NCBI RefSeq assembly: GCF_026262505.1
Contig: NC_067207.1
Span: forward strand, 6,890,252 to 6,954,251
Length of the DNA: 64,000 nt
Direction of reading: 5' to 3'
Source of the DNA: Trichomonas vaginalis G3
Lineage: Eukaryota; Parabasalia; Trichomonadida; Trichomonadidae
Position 1 is the first letter of the stretch. The number at the start of each line of letters is the position of its first letter. This document shows, in pieces, positions 1-10,880 of the stretch. A program made the translations under genes and the position numbers. Below the pieces are notes generated by a model. The model was not told the DNA's origin, searched no databases, and saw only the letters and a program-made list of their open reading frames with translations.

Positions 1-1746
1 CGTGTTGTCTAACGTGAGCTTTGGATTGCAAGCTTGCTACAGCACATAAGTATTCTGTGGTTAAAAAAACCACATGAGCTTTAAAAACTATAAAACCAAA
101 AATAATTGTTATAATTTAAATGAAGAAGTAATTTAAAACGATTTTATTTATGATCAAATTTTATATATTTTTTGGATCAAATCCATTTTAATAGAATTTA
201 TATACTATTCATCTATTAGTAAACACTACCGTATATTATTTTTTAAGCTATCTTATTTTTTGAAATTTTATTCAAATCTTTGGTCGCAAGAAGAATTGCA
301 TGATAAATAAAAACATTTAATCAAAGTCAATTTTATTTTTCATATTCAAATGGACTGAGTTTAACATTTAACATTTTTTGCTAATTGTCGTCAAAAATTA
401 GGCGTAAAGCAAAAATTGATATTTCATATGGTTTTATGATAGATAAGCATTATATTCCCACTCATTATATTCGTAAATTTTGAGGTTTATCCTTCGCTTT
501 TAAGATCATTGAATTTGATTTTTATATAAAATAGTTATATATTAGAAAAATAATATGAGTTTATATGATATTATTTTTCAGAAGATATTCATTCTATATG
601 CCTATGAAAAGTACTCTCAAAACTAACTTTTTCCTAATTATAATTAAATCTAGAATATTATTATGCTTAGTATTATTTCATTTTTTCATTCAATTTAGAA
701 TTTACAAATGTCAAAAAATTGAGAGCTGTCACTTTTGATGAATTTCTGTTTATTACAGCATTGTTATTAATAATGAAAATAAAGCTTATTTCAATGAAAA
801 TTGTTCTGCAAATTTATTTCACTTTTGACCTCACTTTTTCCATAATTCAATTTTTTTACTTTTAATATTTTAGATCTTCATAATATCATTTGAAAAATTA
901 ACCATATAAAAAAATCAAGTTATCAATTCACTTTTTCCGTAATTCAAAAATCAAAAATATAAATAATATATCTTTTTATCAAATATTATTATTATATTCT
1001 ATGAAAAATGAGGTCCGGAAATTTTGCGGTTCCCGTAACTCAATTTTACGGAAAAAGTGCAGTAAACTATTCAAAATACGGAAAAATTGGTGTAAACTAA
1101 TGATTTTACGGTAAAATCACGGAAAGTCCCGGAAGAATATATGTGCCTATATGAAATTATACAAAATGAATCAAACGCATTTTAAAAAGATGTTCTTGTA
1201 TTATAAATGCTATTCGCAGATTTATTAGTTGAAGAAAATTACCAAATTTTTGCCGATTTACAAAAAATGATTTACAAAGCATATTTTTATAAGGCTTTAA
1301 AAATCTTTAAAATGTGACCGGTGACGGAAATCCATGGTAACCAACCGCGGTTCCCGTTTGGAATGCCATACCTTATCAATATACTTCATATAATATACAC
1401 ATGTTCATGTAAAAACTTTTTTCCAAAATCCTCAGGAATTAAGGGATTTTTGAATTTTAAGAATTTTTTTCGAATTTTTTCGAAAAAAAAAATATTTTCA
1501 GAACAGCCTTAACGGCTAAGATTTAGGAACAATGTTAAGTATCAAAAAGAAAGGAGGTCTGATATAGACAACATATATCGTTGAAGGTTGAAAAATCTCT
1601 AATATTTGAGCCCAAAATTTCAAAATTTAATTTTTTGAAAAAAGAGACCACCCGTATGTACGTTTATTTGAGAGGAGGAGTATTATATTTTTGAAAGGGT
1701 GAAACATTATGAATATGTTAATTATATAATAATATGTATTATTATA
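1..1746. other. AT-rich non-coding stretch
   Basis: No coding region can be supported here. The DNA is very AT-rich apart from two small islands richer in GC. One, about 1009-1135, repeats short ACGGAAA/TTTACGG words on both strands; matching TTTTTCCGTAATTCAA words near 930-950 face it. The other is about 1316-1365. These may be the worn ends of an old mobile element, but no clean boundary or target duplication is visible. Confidence 0.5.
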
Positions 1747-1966
1747 AAAAAGAAAGAGTGGGGGACAAACTCGCCCATTGTCACTTTTCATTAACCTTAA
1801 ACTTGTAATTTTCATTATTTTTAATTAACCTTATTTCTTTCCCAATTCCTGATTTATTTTATTCACTTACTATTAAAAGTCACATTTTAATAAAATATAA
1901 TAATTTATTTATAGCATTTTTTACTATACTGTAATAAAAAATTAATTATAATAAATTAAATGTTTA

Positions 1967-2374
1967 TTAAATCAAATGTTTTCTTTGCAATAATATTTTT
2001 AATGTTGAGTAAACAATGTTGGGATCAAGTGTATCATTTTTCAGACCTTTCTGAACAGCTTCAAGCATACTGATGCATGCGACTTTTTTAAATTGTGTCA
2101 TTTCTTCGAAATCTCTTGTGACTTTTTTGATAACTTTAACACTTCTCTCTGAATCCAGACCTTTAATTTGCAACTTAATCAGGAATGAAGGAACAACACT
2201 GGAATATAACTCGATGACAAGTTCATCGAGTCGAAGATTTGGTTGTACACCACTTGTATGTGCCGGATACCATTGTGTCAAATTTTTTCTGAAATTAACT
2301 TTAAAAGTACTAAGTAAGATCATGAGATATAGCAATATATGTTTAAACCAACTTATATTTTGGTTGTACACCAC
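1967..2374 (-). pseudogene. Unrecognised open frame inside the 1.1-kb element
   Basis: The frame encodes about 135 residues from a TTG codon and lacks a convincing ATG start. The C-terminal 90 residues (encoded about 1967-2240) look like ordinary helical protein, with alternating charged and hydrophobic positions. The N-terminal part is encoded by the first copy of the 121-bp tandem repeat and loses its frame in the next copy. It therefore looks like the tail of a gene carried inside the element, not an intact gene. I do not recognise the family. Confidence 0.35.
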
Positions 2375-2685
2375 TTGTATGTGCCGGATACCATTGTGTC
2401 AAATTTTTTCTGAAATTAACTTTAAAAGTACTAAGTAAGATCATGAGATATAGCAATATATGTTTAAACCAACTTATATTTTGGTTGTACACCACTTGTA
2501 TGTGCCGGATACCATTGTATCAAATTTTTTCTGAAATTAACTTTAAAAGTACTAAGTAAGATCATGAGATATAGCAATATATGTTTAAACCAACTTATAT
2601 TTTGGTTGTACACCACTTGTATGTGCCGGATACCATTGTGTCAAATTTTTTCTGAAATTAACTTTAAAAGTACTAAGTAAGATCA
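2241..2685. repeat. 121-bp tandem repeat, 3.7 copies
   Basis: Copies start at 2241, 2362, 2483 and 2604, each with GGTTGTACACCACTTGTATG. The last copy is cut short at about 2685. The copies are almost identical; one visible difference is GTATC for GTGTC in copy 3. The period is not a multiple of three, so no open frame spans the array. It appears to be a local amplification of the 5' part of the neighbouring minus-strand open frame. Confidence 0.95.
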
Positions 2686-2839
2686 TTTATTTTTGCATAA
2701 TATAATACCAATATGGTTTCTTTTGATTTTATTTCATTTATAAGCAAATCAGATTTACCCAAAAACTCCACTCCATAAGCGTTCATTTGCTAAATTAAAA
2801 AGTGACAATGGGCTAGTCTGTCCCTTTCTCAAAAAGAAA

Positions 2840-3499
2840 AAATAAAGCACGTTAAATTTTTTCTTTCTTGATTTTTTACAAAATCTACTTAGAATTATGC
2901 AAAATATGACTAAATAATTATAAATTTCAAGTTAAATTTTAATTTTGATAAATAATTTAAATTTCAAAATATCAAGTTCAGTTCGACTATGTATGTAGTA
3001 ATTCCTCAATAAAGTGCCAAAACCCTATTAAAATATATGAACATTTTCAACATTTTCAACATTTTAATGTTTTTATTTAAAAATTTGTTGGAATATGAGC
3101 TTCAAACAATTATTATGTAAATAAAAATAATTAAATATATGTATTTATTCGTATTACAACCGTAGTAAGTCGATTCTTCCTTTCTTCTACTGAGGTTTGA
3201 ATTTGATTTCGAATTGTAAAGAGATTCAAAGGGAAAATACTAGCGGATAAAAACTACCTCCATGAAAGGGTCATAATGGAGTCAAGTTGTATTTTTTGAT
3301 ATTTTTTGCTTTTCGAGCCTAAATAGGTAGCCAAGATAATGCCTAAAAATAAGGTTCTAAATTCTGAAGTTTACATGATCCTCTCGTGTGCACCCTTAAT
3401 TCAGAAAAAAAGGTGAGATTTCTAATGAAAATTTGCTTTATTCAGAAAAATATTAAATCATTTTAATATAATAAATAATAAAAATCTATATATAGTTAT
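2840..3499. other. Intergenic, no gene seen
   Basis: No coding region can be supported. The sequence GCACCCTTA at 3390-3398 matches the end of the TA/AGGGT elements found elsewhere in the window (21741, 30233), but I find no partner end within the preceding 600 bases, so it could be a solo or decayed end. The 3' flank of the CPSF160 gene lies at the right edge. Confidence 0.5.
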
Positions 3500-6400
3500 T
3501 TATTGGAATACATTGACACCATTATTGTAAATCTTTCTTAATTCAGATAAGAAGTCCTGTGTTCTTAATCCCTTTGTTGCAAACTTCAAGTGATCAGGCA
3601 TATCTTCAATCAAATCAATCAACATGTCGCAATCAATGACATTCTTTGGAGATTGGTTGAAAATATCCTGTTCAATCATATTCTTGAACTTTCCACTCCT
3701 GTATTCTAAGTGGCTCAGTCCGCAAAGAGATTTTTCGTATGCGGATTGAACTCCGACCAATTTATGTCGATCGTTTTCATCAATTGGAGTGAATGCACCG
3801 ATCTTACCATGTGTAGTAACATACCATGCGATGTGGCCTCCAATCTTTGTCTGCAGCTGCAATAATTCTTCATCAATTTCTTCATTTGGATTTTGCTGAG
3901 TTGCCTGGGTCACAGCCTTGATTGGGAACTGACCAGAACTGATTGCTCGGCCTCCAATGTAGAAAATTGACTTTCTGACAACTGCATCTGCTGGAATCGC
4001 GTATTCGTCAACGTCAAAGATATGAGCGTTGCCGTCATCATCAAATACGACACCTCCCAAGCAATCCTCGTATTGTAGGAATGCTGCACTGAGAGGTAAT
4101 TTAGTCATCGTATCTCTTGCCATTGAAATGAGCTTCTTTCCGTATTTACGCCATCTGGCGACCTCAAAGCCTTCGTAGGAATCAGCGTAGAGCAGATAAT
4201 TCTTGAGGGAAACGATAGATGATGCAAAGAATCTTCCAACAAGGAAAGCTTCGATCTTTACGGTGTTTTCGTTGAAGAACCTCATGAGATACAAAAGGTT
4301 ACCGCAGAAAATAGCCATGTATCCTGAGTTATCCGTGATTTCGATAATCGGATTTTTGTAAATTTTGTTTGTTTCGTTGTACAAAGGTCTTAACGTGATC
4401 TCGTTAAATCCCTCATCGTTCTGCATGTACCTGATTTGGTAAATATAAAGGACTCCTCTCATCATTTTTTCCGGTTGAGACAAGAATCCACTTCCTACGG
4501 CCAAATACGTGTTAAGGAGGGTTATTCCATCCTCTGGCATCGGAGTAGTATGTACAAATTGCACTGTATTGACGATTTCGTGGTTTGCGTAATCGACCAT
4601 TTGTTGCAAACCATCTTTTGTATAGAGAAACAGGGAGTATCGCTCTTCATTCCACTTAGGAATTGTTTCGTAGTCCTCATCTGGGTAAACTTTGGCTGGA
4701 GAAGGTGGTTCTTGGTAATGAACCTGAAGATTCTCATAAACTTCGACATCGATCTTCTTTTCGTTCTCTGTTGTGAATGGTTCTGGATGGGAAGCGATGA
4801 AAGCGACGCAATTCGGGTTCTGGCAGTAGGCAATTCTTCTTACAGTCATTCCAACAGGGATTCTCTCGACAATACAGCCATCAATGATGAAGAAATTGTG
4901 TTCTGGCTTAATATTCTCGAGATTGCAGAGCCTGATTTGGTCTTCGTCCGCAATTAAAAAGTGATTCTTGTAAGGACCACGCATTACAGGGGCAAAAGCA
5001 CGTGGTTTGCAGTTGAATGACTCGGAGAGTGGGATGATACGTGGGTAACCGTTTTCCGAGAGGATAAAGAAAGGATTTGATGGATCTGTGACGAAACAAC
5101 CATCGAAAACATCCGAAATGCCGTTGAATGGGATGATATCAATATTCTTTCGTGAAGTAACTGCGAATCTGTGCATTTTGATCCTTCTGAAGAATAATTT
5201 AGATTCAACCCATTGATAGAAGAAAGCAGGGCCATCGCGAGGTGTAAGAACAAGAAGGACAACTGATTCGAAGACAACGAACGAGATATCAACGATACCA
5301 ATTGAAGATGGCTGCAATGGAATCTCATCTTTTCCGAGAGGAGCAATGAAATCAGGAAATGCCTTGAAATTATCAAATGTGGCAACTTCCGTCATCGTTT
5401 CTACGGAAAACATTCTCAAAACGCCGTTTGTACAATAAACAAATAAATATTTACCGAAAATTGCGATTCGGCTGAAATATTTGTTAGTGAGAGGTGTCAT
5501 TGGTTCCAACGCTCTGTCATATGCGCATATTGTATAGTTGTCAAATAGAACAACAAGGGCATTTGAAGAAATTCTTGCATCCAAAACAGCTGGAGAAGAG
5601 CCAGAATAGAGGTCAGTGTGGGAGAAACCATCTTCTTGTGAATATTTGATCGCTCTTACGACTGTTTTAGTGATCTGGATGAAGAAGTTGTTGAAATCTC
5701 CTGCAAAAAGAGTCTTTTCCTTACTTACTTGGCTCGTAAACTCATCGTTGATCTCTGGAAGGTTCTGGCTATCGGCGTAAAGTACGGATGTTCCTTCATC
5801 TGTTGAGATCAAGATATATGAGAAGTTTTCTGATGAATAAATTCCAGTAACTCCGCGGATATTAAATTCACTGACAAGGTTTGGATCGATACCACTACGA
5901 ACGAAATGCAAACAACCGTATTTTTTGAAGCCACATGCGAGAGCCATCGCGATCTGTTCTTCATTTTCATCTATCTGGCTCAGCTTGAGGCAAGGAGTGG
6001 CATTGGCAACAGTTCCAAGCTGTCTGATGTAAGAAATGTTGTTGACAGAAAATGATTTGACTTTTGAAAGGGTTTTAGGCCTTGGTAATGACTTAAAGAA
6101 CTTCTGGTAGAGATCATTTTGTGTTTCTGTCATGACATGGTCGACCAAAAAGCTTGCAAGTTCTTCTTCTTCAATTTCTAAAATTATTTCGGACAAAGTT
6201 GAGTCATGAGTTGTAGATCCCATGAAAACAAGGCTCCTGTTGTTCGTGTAGTTAAGAGAAAGGAAGCATGATGGATGAAATTCAAGATTTAAGTTGACAT
6301 TTAAAGAAAGATTTGTTACTTTGACACCATTGTAATGTAAAGTCAAAATGGACAAATAATGTTGGTCAACGGTCAATAAAATATGTGATTTATCGATAGC

Positions 6401-7393
6401 TGTACCAACTTTTGAATATAATTCGTGACAACCAGGTCCATTTGCTGTAATATCGACTGGAACTTCATCATCTAAGTATGCGAGCTTGTTTAATGCTAAA
6501 GCAACAATGTTTGTATGGTCCATGTAAATAATTGCGTTCTTTGAGAGAACAAGGAAGCCTCCAATTGGATCTGGAACATGAACTAAGCCAAATGAGTTAT
6601 GTGGTAATGCACGGGATGTCCACATTGTAACTTTATCGATTGATGCTGAAATTAAAACAGTTTCCTTTTTTTTTAATGGAGGAGAAACAATTGAAACCGC
6701 AACAGTTGATTTCTGAAGTGGTAATCTGACACTCCATGTAGGAATTAATTCGTGAATAATAGCGAGAGTTGGATTTTTATATCCGTCCAAGAAAACCATA
6801 TCTCGAATTCTGTATAACGGCGATTTAAAATCTGTGTGGACATCATACGCGAACGCATCTTTAATTACTTTCCAGCTGGAATGGTATTCATCACCAGCTT
6901 TTTCGGTACTTTCGATTTTAATCTTGTTGGCAAGAGGTAAAACGTAAAGAATATTTTGAGCAAGAAGTAATGCAAGGCATGTACCTGTTGGGTCGGCATC
7001 CATAATTGTTTTATTGCGTAATCTTGTACTAATATCGAAAGGACGTTCTGGTTTTGGTGGATCTGGCTCTGGTGGGCCAGGTCTGTTAAATTCGTGATAT
7101 TCTGTTTCTTTCAAATCATTATCTATAACCTGTAGAACAATAACTTTACTTGTATCGCAGCCAACAATGATTGAATCGTATTCTCCACCACTTTTATGCC
7201 TGTATACACCGAAAATTTCACCCCAAAACTTCTTTTCCCATACTAATCTTAAATCATCTTCCTTCGTTGAATAGACTTGGAGCTTGTTTCCATTGGCAGT
7301 AACAATGCAATCTGCCTTTGAAAACGGAAGGTGGCATCGAATTGCTGATTCCGGGGCTGGGGAATCACATATTGTTCGATGCGTAACATTCAT
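3500..7393 (-). CDS. CPSF1: CPSF160-like subunit (cleavage and polyadenylation specificity factor subunit 1)
   Basis: This 1297-residue protein belongs to the CPSF-A/DDB1 beta-propeller superfamily and is most like CPSF160, the scaffold of the nuclear complex that recognises the poly(A) signal and directs pre-mRNA 3' cleavage. CPSF160-type landmarks are visible in order near the N terminus: a VxGCDTSKVIVLQV strand, DADPTGTCLALLL followed by LYVLPL, then FLDGYKNPTLAIIHE and a PIGGFLVLSKNAIIY segment. The C terminus carries the CPSF-A region, ending with the helical stretch that begins NVIDCDMLIDLIEDMPDH. I chose the ATG at 7391-7393; the frame stays open 57 bases further upstream but only with a TTG. 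GC is higher than in the flanks, as for a conserved, expressed gene. DDB1 and SF3b130 are related alternatives but fit the N terminus less well. Confidence 0.85.
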   Translation of the reverse strand: MNVTHRTICDSPAPESAIRCHLPFSKADCIVTANGNKLQVYSTKEDDLRLVWEKKFWGEIFGVYRHKSGGEYDSIIVGCDTSKVIVLQVIDNDLKETEYHEFNRPGPPEPDPPKPERPFDISTRLRNKTIMDADPTGTCLALLLAQNILYVLPLANKIKIESTEKAGDEYHSSWKVIKDAFAYDVHTDFKSPLYRIRDMVFLDGYKNPTLAIIHELIPTWSVRLPLQKSTVAVSIVSPPLKKKETVLISASIDKVTMWTSRALPHNSFGLVHVPDPIGGFLVLSKNAIIYMDHTNIVALALNKLAYLDDEVPVDITANGPGCHELYSKVGTAIDKSHILLTVDQHYLSILTLHYNGVKVTNLSLNVNLNLEFHPSCFLSLNYTNNRSLVFMGSTTHDSTLSEIILEIEEEELASFLVDHVMTETQNDLYQKFFKSLPRPKTLSKVKSFSVNNISYIRQLGTVANATPCLKLSQIDENEEQIAMALACGFKKYGCLHFVRSGIDPNLVSEFNIRGVTGIYSSENFSYILISTDEGTSVLYADSQNLPEINDEFTSQVSKEKTLFAGDFNNFFIQITKTVVRAIKYSQEDGFSHTDLYSGSSPAVLDARISSNALVVLFDNYTICAYDRALEPMTPLTNKYFSRIAIFGKYLFVYCTNGVLRMFSVETMTEVATFDNFKAFPDFIAPLGKDEIPLQPSSIGIVDISFVVFESVVLLVLTPRDGPAFFYQWVESKLFFRRIKMHRFAVTSRKNIDIIPFNGISDVFDGCFVTDPSNPFFILSENGYPRIIPLSESFNCKPRAFAPVMRGPYKNHFLIADEDQIRLCNLENIKPEHNFFIIDGCIVERIPVGMTVRRIAYCQNPNCVAFIASHPEPFTTENEKKIDVEVYENLQVHYQEPPSPAKVYPDEDYETIPKWNEERYSLFLYTKDGLQQMVDYANHEIVNTVQFVHTTPMPEDGITLLNTYLAVGSGFLSQPEKMMRGVLYIYQIRYMQNDEGFNEITLRPLYNETNKIYKNPIIEITDNSGYMAIFCGNLLYLMRFFNENTVKIEAFLVGRFFASSIVSLKNYLLYADSYEGFEVARWRKYGKKLISMARDTMTKLPLSAAFLQYEDCLGGVVFDDDGNAHIFDVDEYAIPADAVVRKSIFYIGGRAISSGQFPIKAVTQATQQNPNEEIDEELLQLQTKIGGHIAWYVTTHGKIGAFTPIDENDRHKLVGVQSAYEKSLCGLSHLEYRSGKFKNMIEQDIFNQSPKNVIDCDMLIDLIEDMPDHLKFATKGLRTQDFLSELRKIYNNGVNVFQ

Positions 7394-7450
7394 TTTTTTA
7401 GGAGCTTCTAATAAATTTTGCAATTTTTGCCTATGTTTTGGACTCACCAA

Positions 7451-8105
7451 TATCTTAATAAAGATGCATTTGTTCAGATTTTAAAATATTTCATCCCAAT
7501 ATCAACTTCATATCACAAAACATTTTCATTAATATCAATTCTCATTAAAACAGCTATTCTAATTACTTGTTCTACGAAAAATTACTATTGGTAGCATTCA
7601 TTTGGTTTATATTTATTCAATTACATTTACTATCAAAATAGATAAGGGCAAATACAAATATACTAAGGCCATTTTTATTACATATGCTTGTGCAACTAAC
7701 TTTCGAATTAGAATAACAATCATGGATTATCGAAGTTCGACCATTCCAAATCCTAGATACTTTGTTGCGACATCATCCTACATTACAGGATTCGAAAATA
7801 CATAGCCTAAATAATAATCTTTCCGGTCTGTATGCACTGGTTTACTTATATGGTAATGTTCTGAGATGGTAGTATCTGGAGAAAAATGAACTACAATCTA
7901 TATTTGAAACACAAGTTCCTGTACAACCTCCACAATAACTCCACCATATCCTAATCCATGATATAAATTAGTTCCAAATGAATAATGCATTGTTACAAAA
8001 AATTAATAATTTTCAAAGATACAAAAAATATAAAGAAAGGATAAAATACTTTATAGAAACAGATATTTAAAATAAATAATATGCATAGATAATAAATATA
8101 ATAAG
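7451..8105. other. Intergenic with a possible decayed gene fragment on the minus strand
   Basis: No intact gene is seen. On the minus strand, from about 7990 down to 7830, two frames together read like ordinary protein: a short frame starting MHYSFGTNLYHGLGYGG, then a cysteine-rich stretch beginning CGGCTGTCVSNIDCSSF in another frame. This may be the frameshifted remnant of a small cysteine-rich protein. I do not recognise it. Confidence 0.25.
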
Positions 8106-10430
8106 TTATTGGAAAACAGTATTCGGAATTATCGCATTATCTGTCAAAGGTTGCGATCCGAAAAGATAAGTAATCTGTGTCTTCATCATTAGTTGTCCTG
8201 GTGTCTTTGCCTGTATCAGAACGACCTGAGTTACAGCAGGAGAGCCAACATGAGGTAAATCTTCACTTGACTGCTGCAAAACCCGGAAAATGAAGTTGTT
8301 TGGTACTTGGTAAGCTATCTTGAATTTACCCAACATAGTTTTAGTAAGATTGAAGTAATGAGCACGAATTGCCAACTGATTCGGATTTGCGGCGTTCTTT
8401 CGAAGCTCAAAGTATATTACGTAATCGTTAGTCTTAATAACTTGCACTGTATTCGGTGGTTGAACAACTGTTGGAGCTGTATTTTGAACTTGAACTGGCG
8501 GTTTGACTTTTTGCTGCTGAATTTGCTGTGTATTTTGTTTCGGTTGTTGTTGTGGTTGAGGAGTGACTTTAACTGGTGAAGCAGAGAGACCAAGCAAATC
8601 TGCAACGGCATCTGTTTGTTGATTTGAAGATTGCTGTGGCTGTGATGGTTCTGATAATCCACCAAGTAAATCTACGTCCTCTGTTGGCTGTTTAATCGTT
8701 GATGGTTGCTGAGCATCGTAATCTGCTGGAGCAAGTAAAGGAGCGCTAAGTCTGGAGTGCTTTAGAATACGTATGAGTTCTCCAGAACGCTGTTGTAATT
8801 CGAGATTGTTTGAATTAGCGAAGTATCCGATAACATTTGCAGCTTGATCAGAAAGTCCAAGGCGTTCACCAAGTTTGGCGATCGCAATCAATACGTAGCA
8901 GTTAGTTTCGACGGTTGTCTGTGGCATAAGCATGATCTTATTAAGAGTTTGCAAGATTGTCGCATCTTCTCCGTATTCTCCGCAAAGGAAAGCTCCAACT
9001 TGTATGAGAGCCTGGTTCTCCGGGTTCTCAGCTATATCTTTTGCAAGCTGCATGACTGCAATATCACGTAATGTGTCACTTGTCATGATAGATTTGCAAA
9101 AGTTCGTAATAACCTCGGAACCGACGTAAGCACCGCTATCGATAATTAATTTTCTGATTGTTTCGAACCTCCAGTTCTCGTTCGGAGCGAATCTTGTTAT
9201 ACTTGTGAATAATTTTGCGACTAATTCTGTTCTGAAATCAGCATTTGCCATAGAAAGATATCCCATGACATCAGGTATGAGAGTTTCGACGTTATTCGCA
9301 TCAACCAGAGCGACAACAACATCCAAAGCCCTTCTTCTGATTGATGGATCTTTATGACTCAAACAAGTGACGACTTGCGACTTGTATCTCTGTAGAACAA
9401 CACTATCAGCGTTAGAACGATCAAGAGGACCGGTCGAATAAAGAACCCTGGAAAAGGTTGACAAGGCAGAGTACAAAACATTGGGATCCTTAAGGGAGAA
9501 GAGGCGTCCAATCTGATTGTAAGCGAGAGATCTGAGTGATGGCTTCTTCGCGCAGATTTTAATAGTCTGAATCGCTTGGAATAAGATTGTTCTGCCTGTA
9601 TTACGACGAACATCGACTCCTGCGACGATCGTTGAGAGCAAATCGTCAAGTTCGTCGGATTGTGTCTGTAAACAAGCGACAATTCTCAAAATTTTTGTAA
9701 GTAAAAATGGATCGTTGAAATGGAAGAAATCAAACTCCTTAATCGGCTTTGTCTCGTATAAGGTACTGATAATTTTCGTGAATGGGCCTGAAAATTGCTG
9801 CCAAGCCTTAACTAGACCTGGATTTATTTTCATTAAAGCGATTGCGAGGTCTATAGTCGCACTTACAACACAATGATAAAAGCTACTTAAAAGCTTATGC
9901 ACATATGGTCTGAATCTTTCTGCAAGATCAGGAACTAAAAGTACAGAATGATACATAGCCGCACAGCAGCGTTTGATGATGTTTTGGTTTCCGGAGCTAA
10001 GTAAATCACATATATGCGTTGAAAGCTCTCTGCACATATCGGCTGTTCCTATTTGAGCTAATAATGTGAGAGGAAGCATTTGTACTAAAGGATTTGTACT
10101 CTTTAAATCTTTAGCCATAGTATGGGTAATCAATACCATCAAATCATTTTCGTTTTCGAATAAATTGATTGCGGCAAGATATCCGATTCTTTTGTATGAC
10201 GGGCGTTCGTTTGCCATTAAATTAGCAATTTCGATATTTGCCCAGGCAACATTGTCACCGCGAACTCCAAGAAACATTATCTTCGCTATTAACGAAGGTT
10301 TATATTTTAAGTCGCAATCTCTAATGAATGTTCTTACTGCGGCAAGCTCATTAGCAATAACTATCTTTTGCTCATCAAATGTTGGGGCATTTAAGACTGA
10401 AATAATAAAGTCATCAAGTCTTGCTGCCAT
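8106..10430 (-). CDS. AP1G: AP-1 complex subunit gamma (gamma-adaptin)
   Basis: This 774-residue protein is the large gamma subunit of the AP-1 clathrin adaptor, which sorts cargo between the trans-Golgi and endosomes. The N-terminal trunk (about residues 1-560) is an adaptin-type helical solenoid. It contains the gamma-like sequences RIGYLAAINLF, ADMCRELSTHICDLL and NDPFLLTKILRIVACL (compare SDPFLQVRILRLLRILG in animal gamma). A glutamine-, proline- and leucine-rich hinge follows (about 565-655), with repeated DLLGG/DLLGL motifs that resemble clathrin-box or accessory-factor binding sites. The last 115 residues form the gamma-ear beta-sandwich, ending in VFQ. The start is an ATG at 10428-10430. 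The gene lies on the same strand as CPSF160, 700 bases away. AP-2 alpha is excluded by length and ear type; AP-4 epsilon is less likely. Confidence 0.88.
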   Translation of the reverse strand: MAARLDDFIISVLNAPTFDEQKIVIANELAAVRTFIRDCDLKYKPSLIAKIMFLGVRGDNVAWANIEIANLMANERPSYKRIGYLAAINLFENENDLMVLITHTMAKDLKSTNPLVQMLPLTLLAQIGTADMCRELSTHICDLLSSGNQNIIKRCCAAMYHSVLLVPDLAERFRPYVHKLLSSFYHCVVSATIDLAIALMKINPGLVKAWQQFSGPFTKIISTLYETKPIKEFDFFHFNDPFLLTKILRIVACLQTQSDELDDLLSTIVAGVDVRRNTGRTILFQAIQTIKICAKKPSLRSLAYNQIGRLFSLKDPNVLYSALSTFSRVLYSTGPLDRSNADSVVLQRYKSQVVTCLSHKDPSIRRRALDVVVALVDANNVETLIPDVMGYLSMANADFRTELVAKLFTSITRFAPNENWRFETIRKLIIDSGAYVGSEVITNFCKSIMTSDTLRDIAVMQLAKDIAENPENQALIQVGAFLCGEYGEDATILQTLNKIMLMPQTTVETNCYVLIAIAKLGERLGLSDQAANVIGYFANSNNLELQQRSGELIRILKHSRLSAPLLAPADYDAQQPSTIKQPTEDVDLLGGLSEPSQPQQSSNQQTDAVADLLGLSASPVKVTPQPQQQPKQNTQQIQQQKVKPPVQVQNTAPTVVQPPNTVQVIKTNDYVIYFELRKNAANPNQLAIRAHYFNLTKTMLGKFKIAYQVPNNFIFRVLQQSSEDLPHVGSPAVTQVVLIQAKTPGQLMMKTQITYLFGSQPLTDNAIIPNTVFQ

Positions 10431-10880
10431 ATTTTATTTTTGAAGTAAAAAAAAATTCGATAGAATTCTATTCACGGTTTTTGCGGTTATTTTATATAAA
10501 AGCTCTATAGTTATACTTGAAACAAATAGCATATCTAAAATACAAAAAACTGCAAATTCTCCATCTCCCATTTTTTGATTGAAAAGAACTATTTCAAGGC
10601 ATATAACAAATCTAAATGTAAAATTTGATAGTCACCACGATAGAAAAATAGAAAATTTTGAAAATTTGTAAAAAAAAATTAATGAGAATAAATCAGATTC
10701 AGTAACATCCTTTTGCTTAACCCTTGTGTTTTCATTCACTTTTTGTAAGATTTGTTACAGTTTAGAAAAAAATGTCCTGAAAATGATTTCTAAAGTTGTA
10801 ATTAACAATATCTAAACACATACATACTTTAGCTAATACAAATTAACTTATAATCCTTTTATTTTCTTGTTTTTCTTTTG
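10431..10880. other. Divergent intergenic region
   Basis: This 450-bp AT-rich spacer separates the divergently transcribed AP-1 gamma and M16C-like genes and should hold both promoters. Neither start has a perfect TCAYTW initiator next to it; a weaker TTCAAAAA lies about 10 bases upstream of the adaptin ATG. I see no other feature. Confidence 0.4.

Larger units (their letters stand above)
1756..2830. mobile_element. Non-autonomous DNA transposon-like element with inverted ends and 9-bp duplication
   Basis: The ends are imperfect inverted repeats of about 33 bp. The left end reads GAGTGGGGGACAAACT and continues GCCCATTGTCACTTTT; the right end, read on the minus strand, is GAGAAAGGGACAGACT followed by the same GCCCATTGTCACTTTT core. 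AAAAAGAAA lies directly outside both ends (1747-1755 and 2831-2839), as expected for a 9-bp target-site duplication, although the sequence is low in complexity. A 9-bp duplication is typical of Mutator-like elements; that assignment is inference. No transposase is present. The inside holds a 408-bp open frame and a 121-bp tandem repeat, so the element may have captured host sequence. Confidence 0.6.

Noticed and set aside
1321..1512. 63-residue plus-strand frame
   Set aside because: Low-complexity F/K-rich text from AT-rich DNA, with no ATG start or family features.
4436..4957. 173-residue plus-strand frame inside CPSF160
   Set aside because: Antisense shadow of the conserved minus-strand gene.
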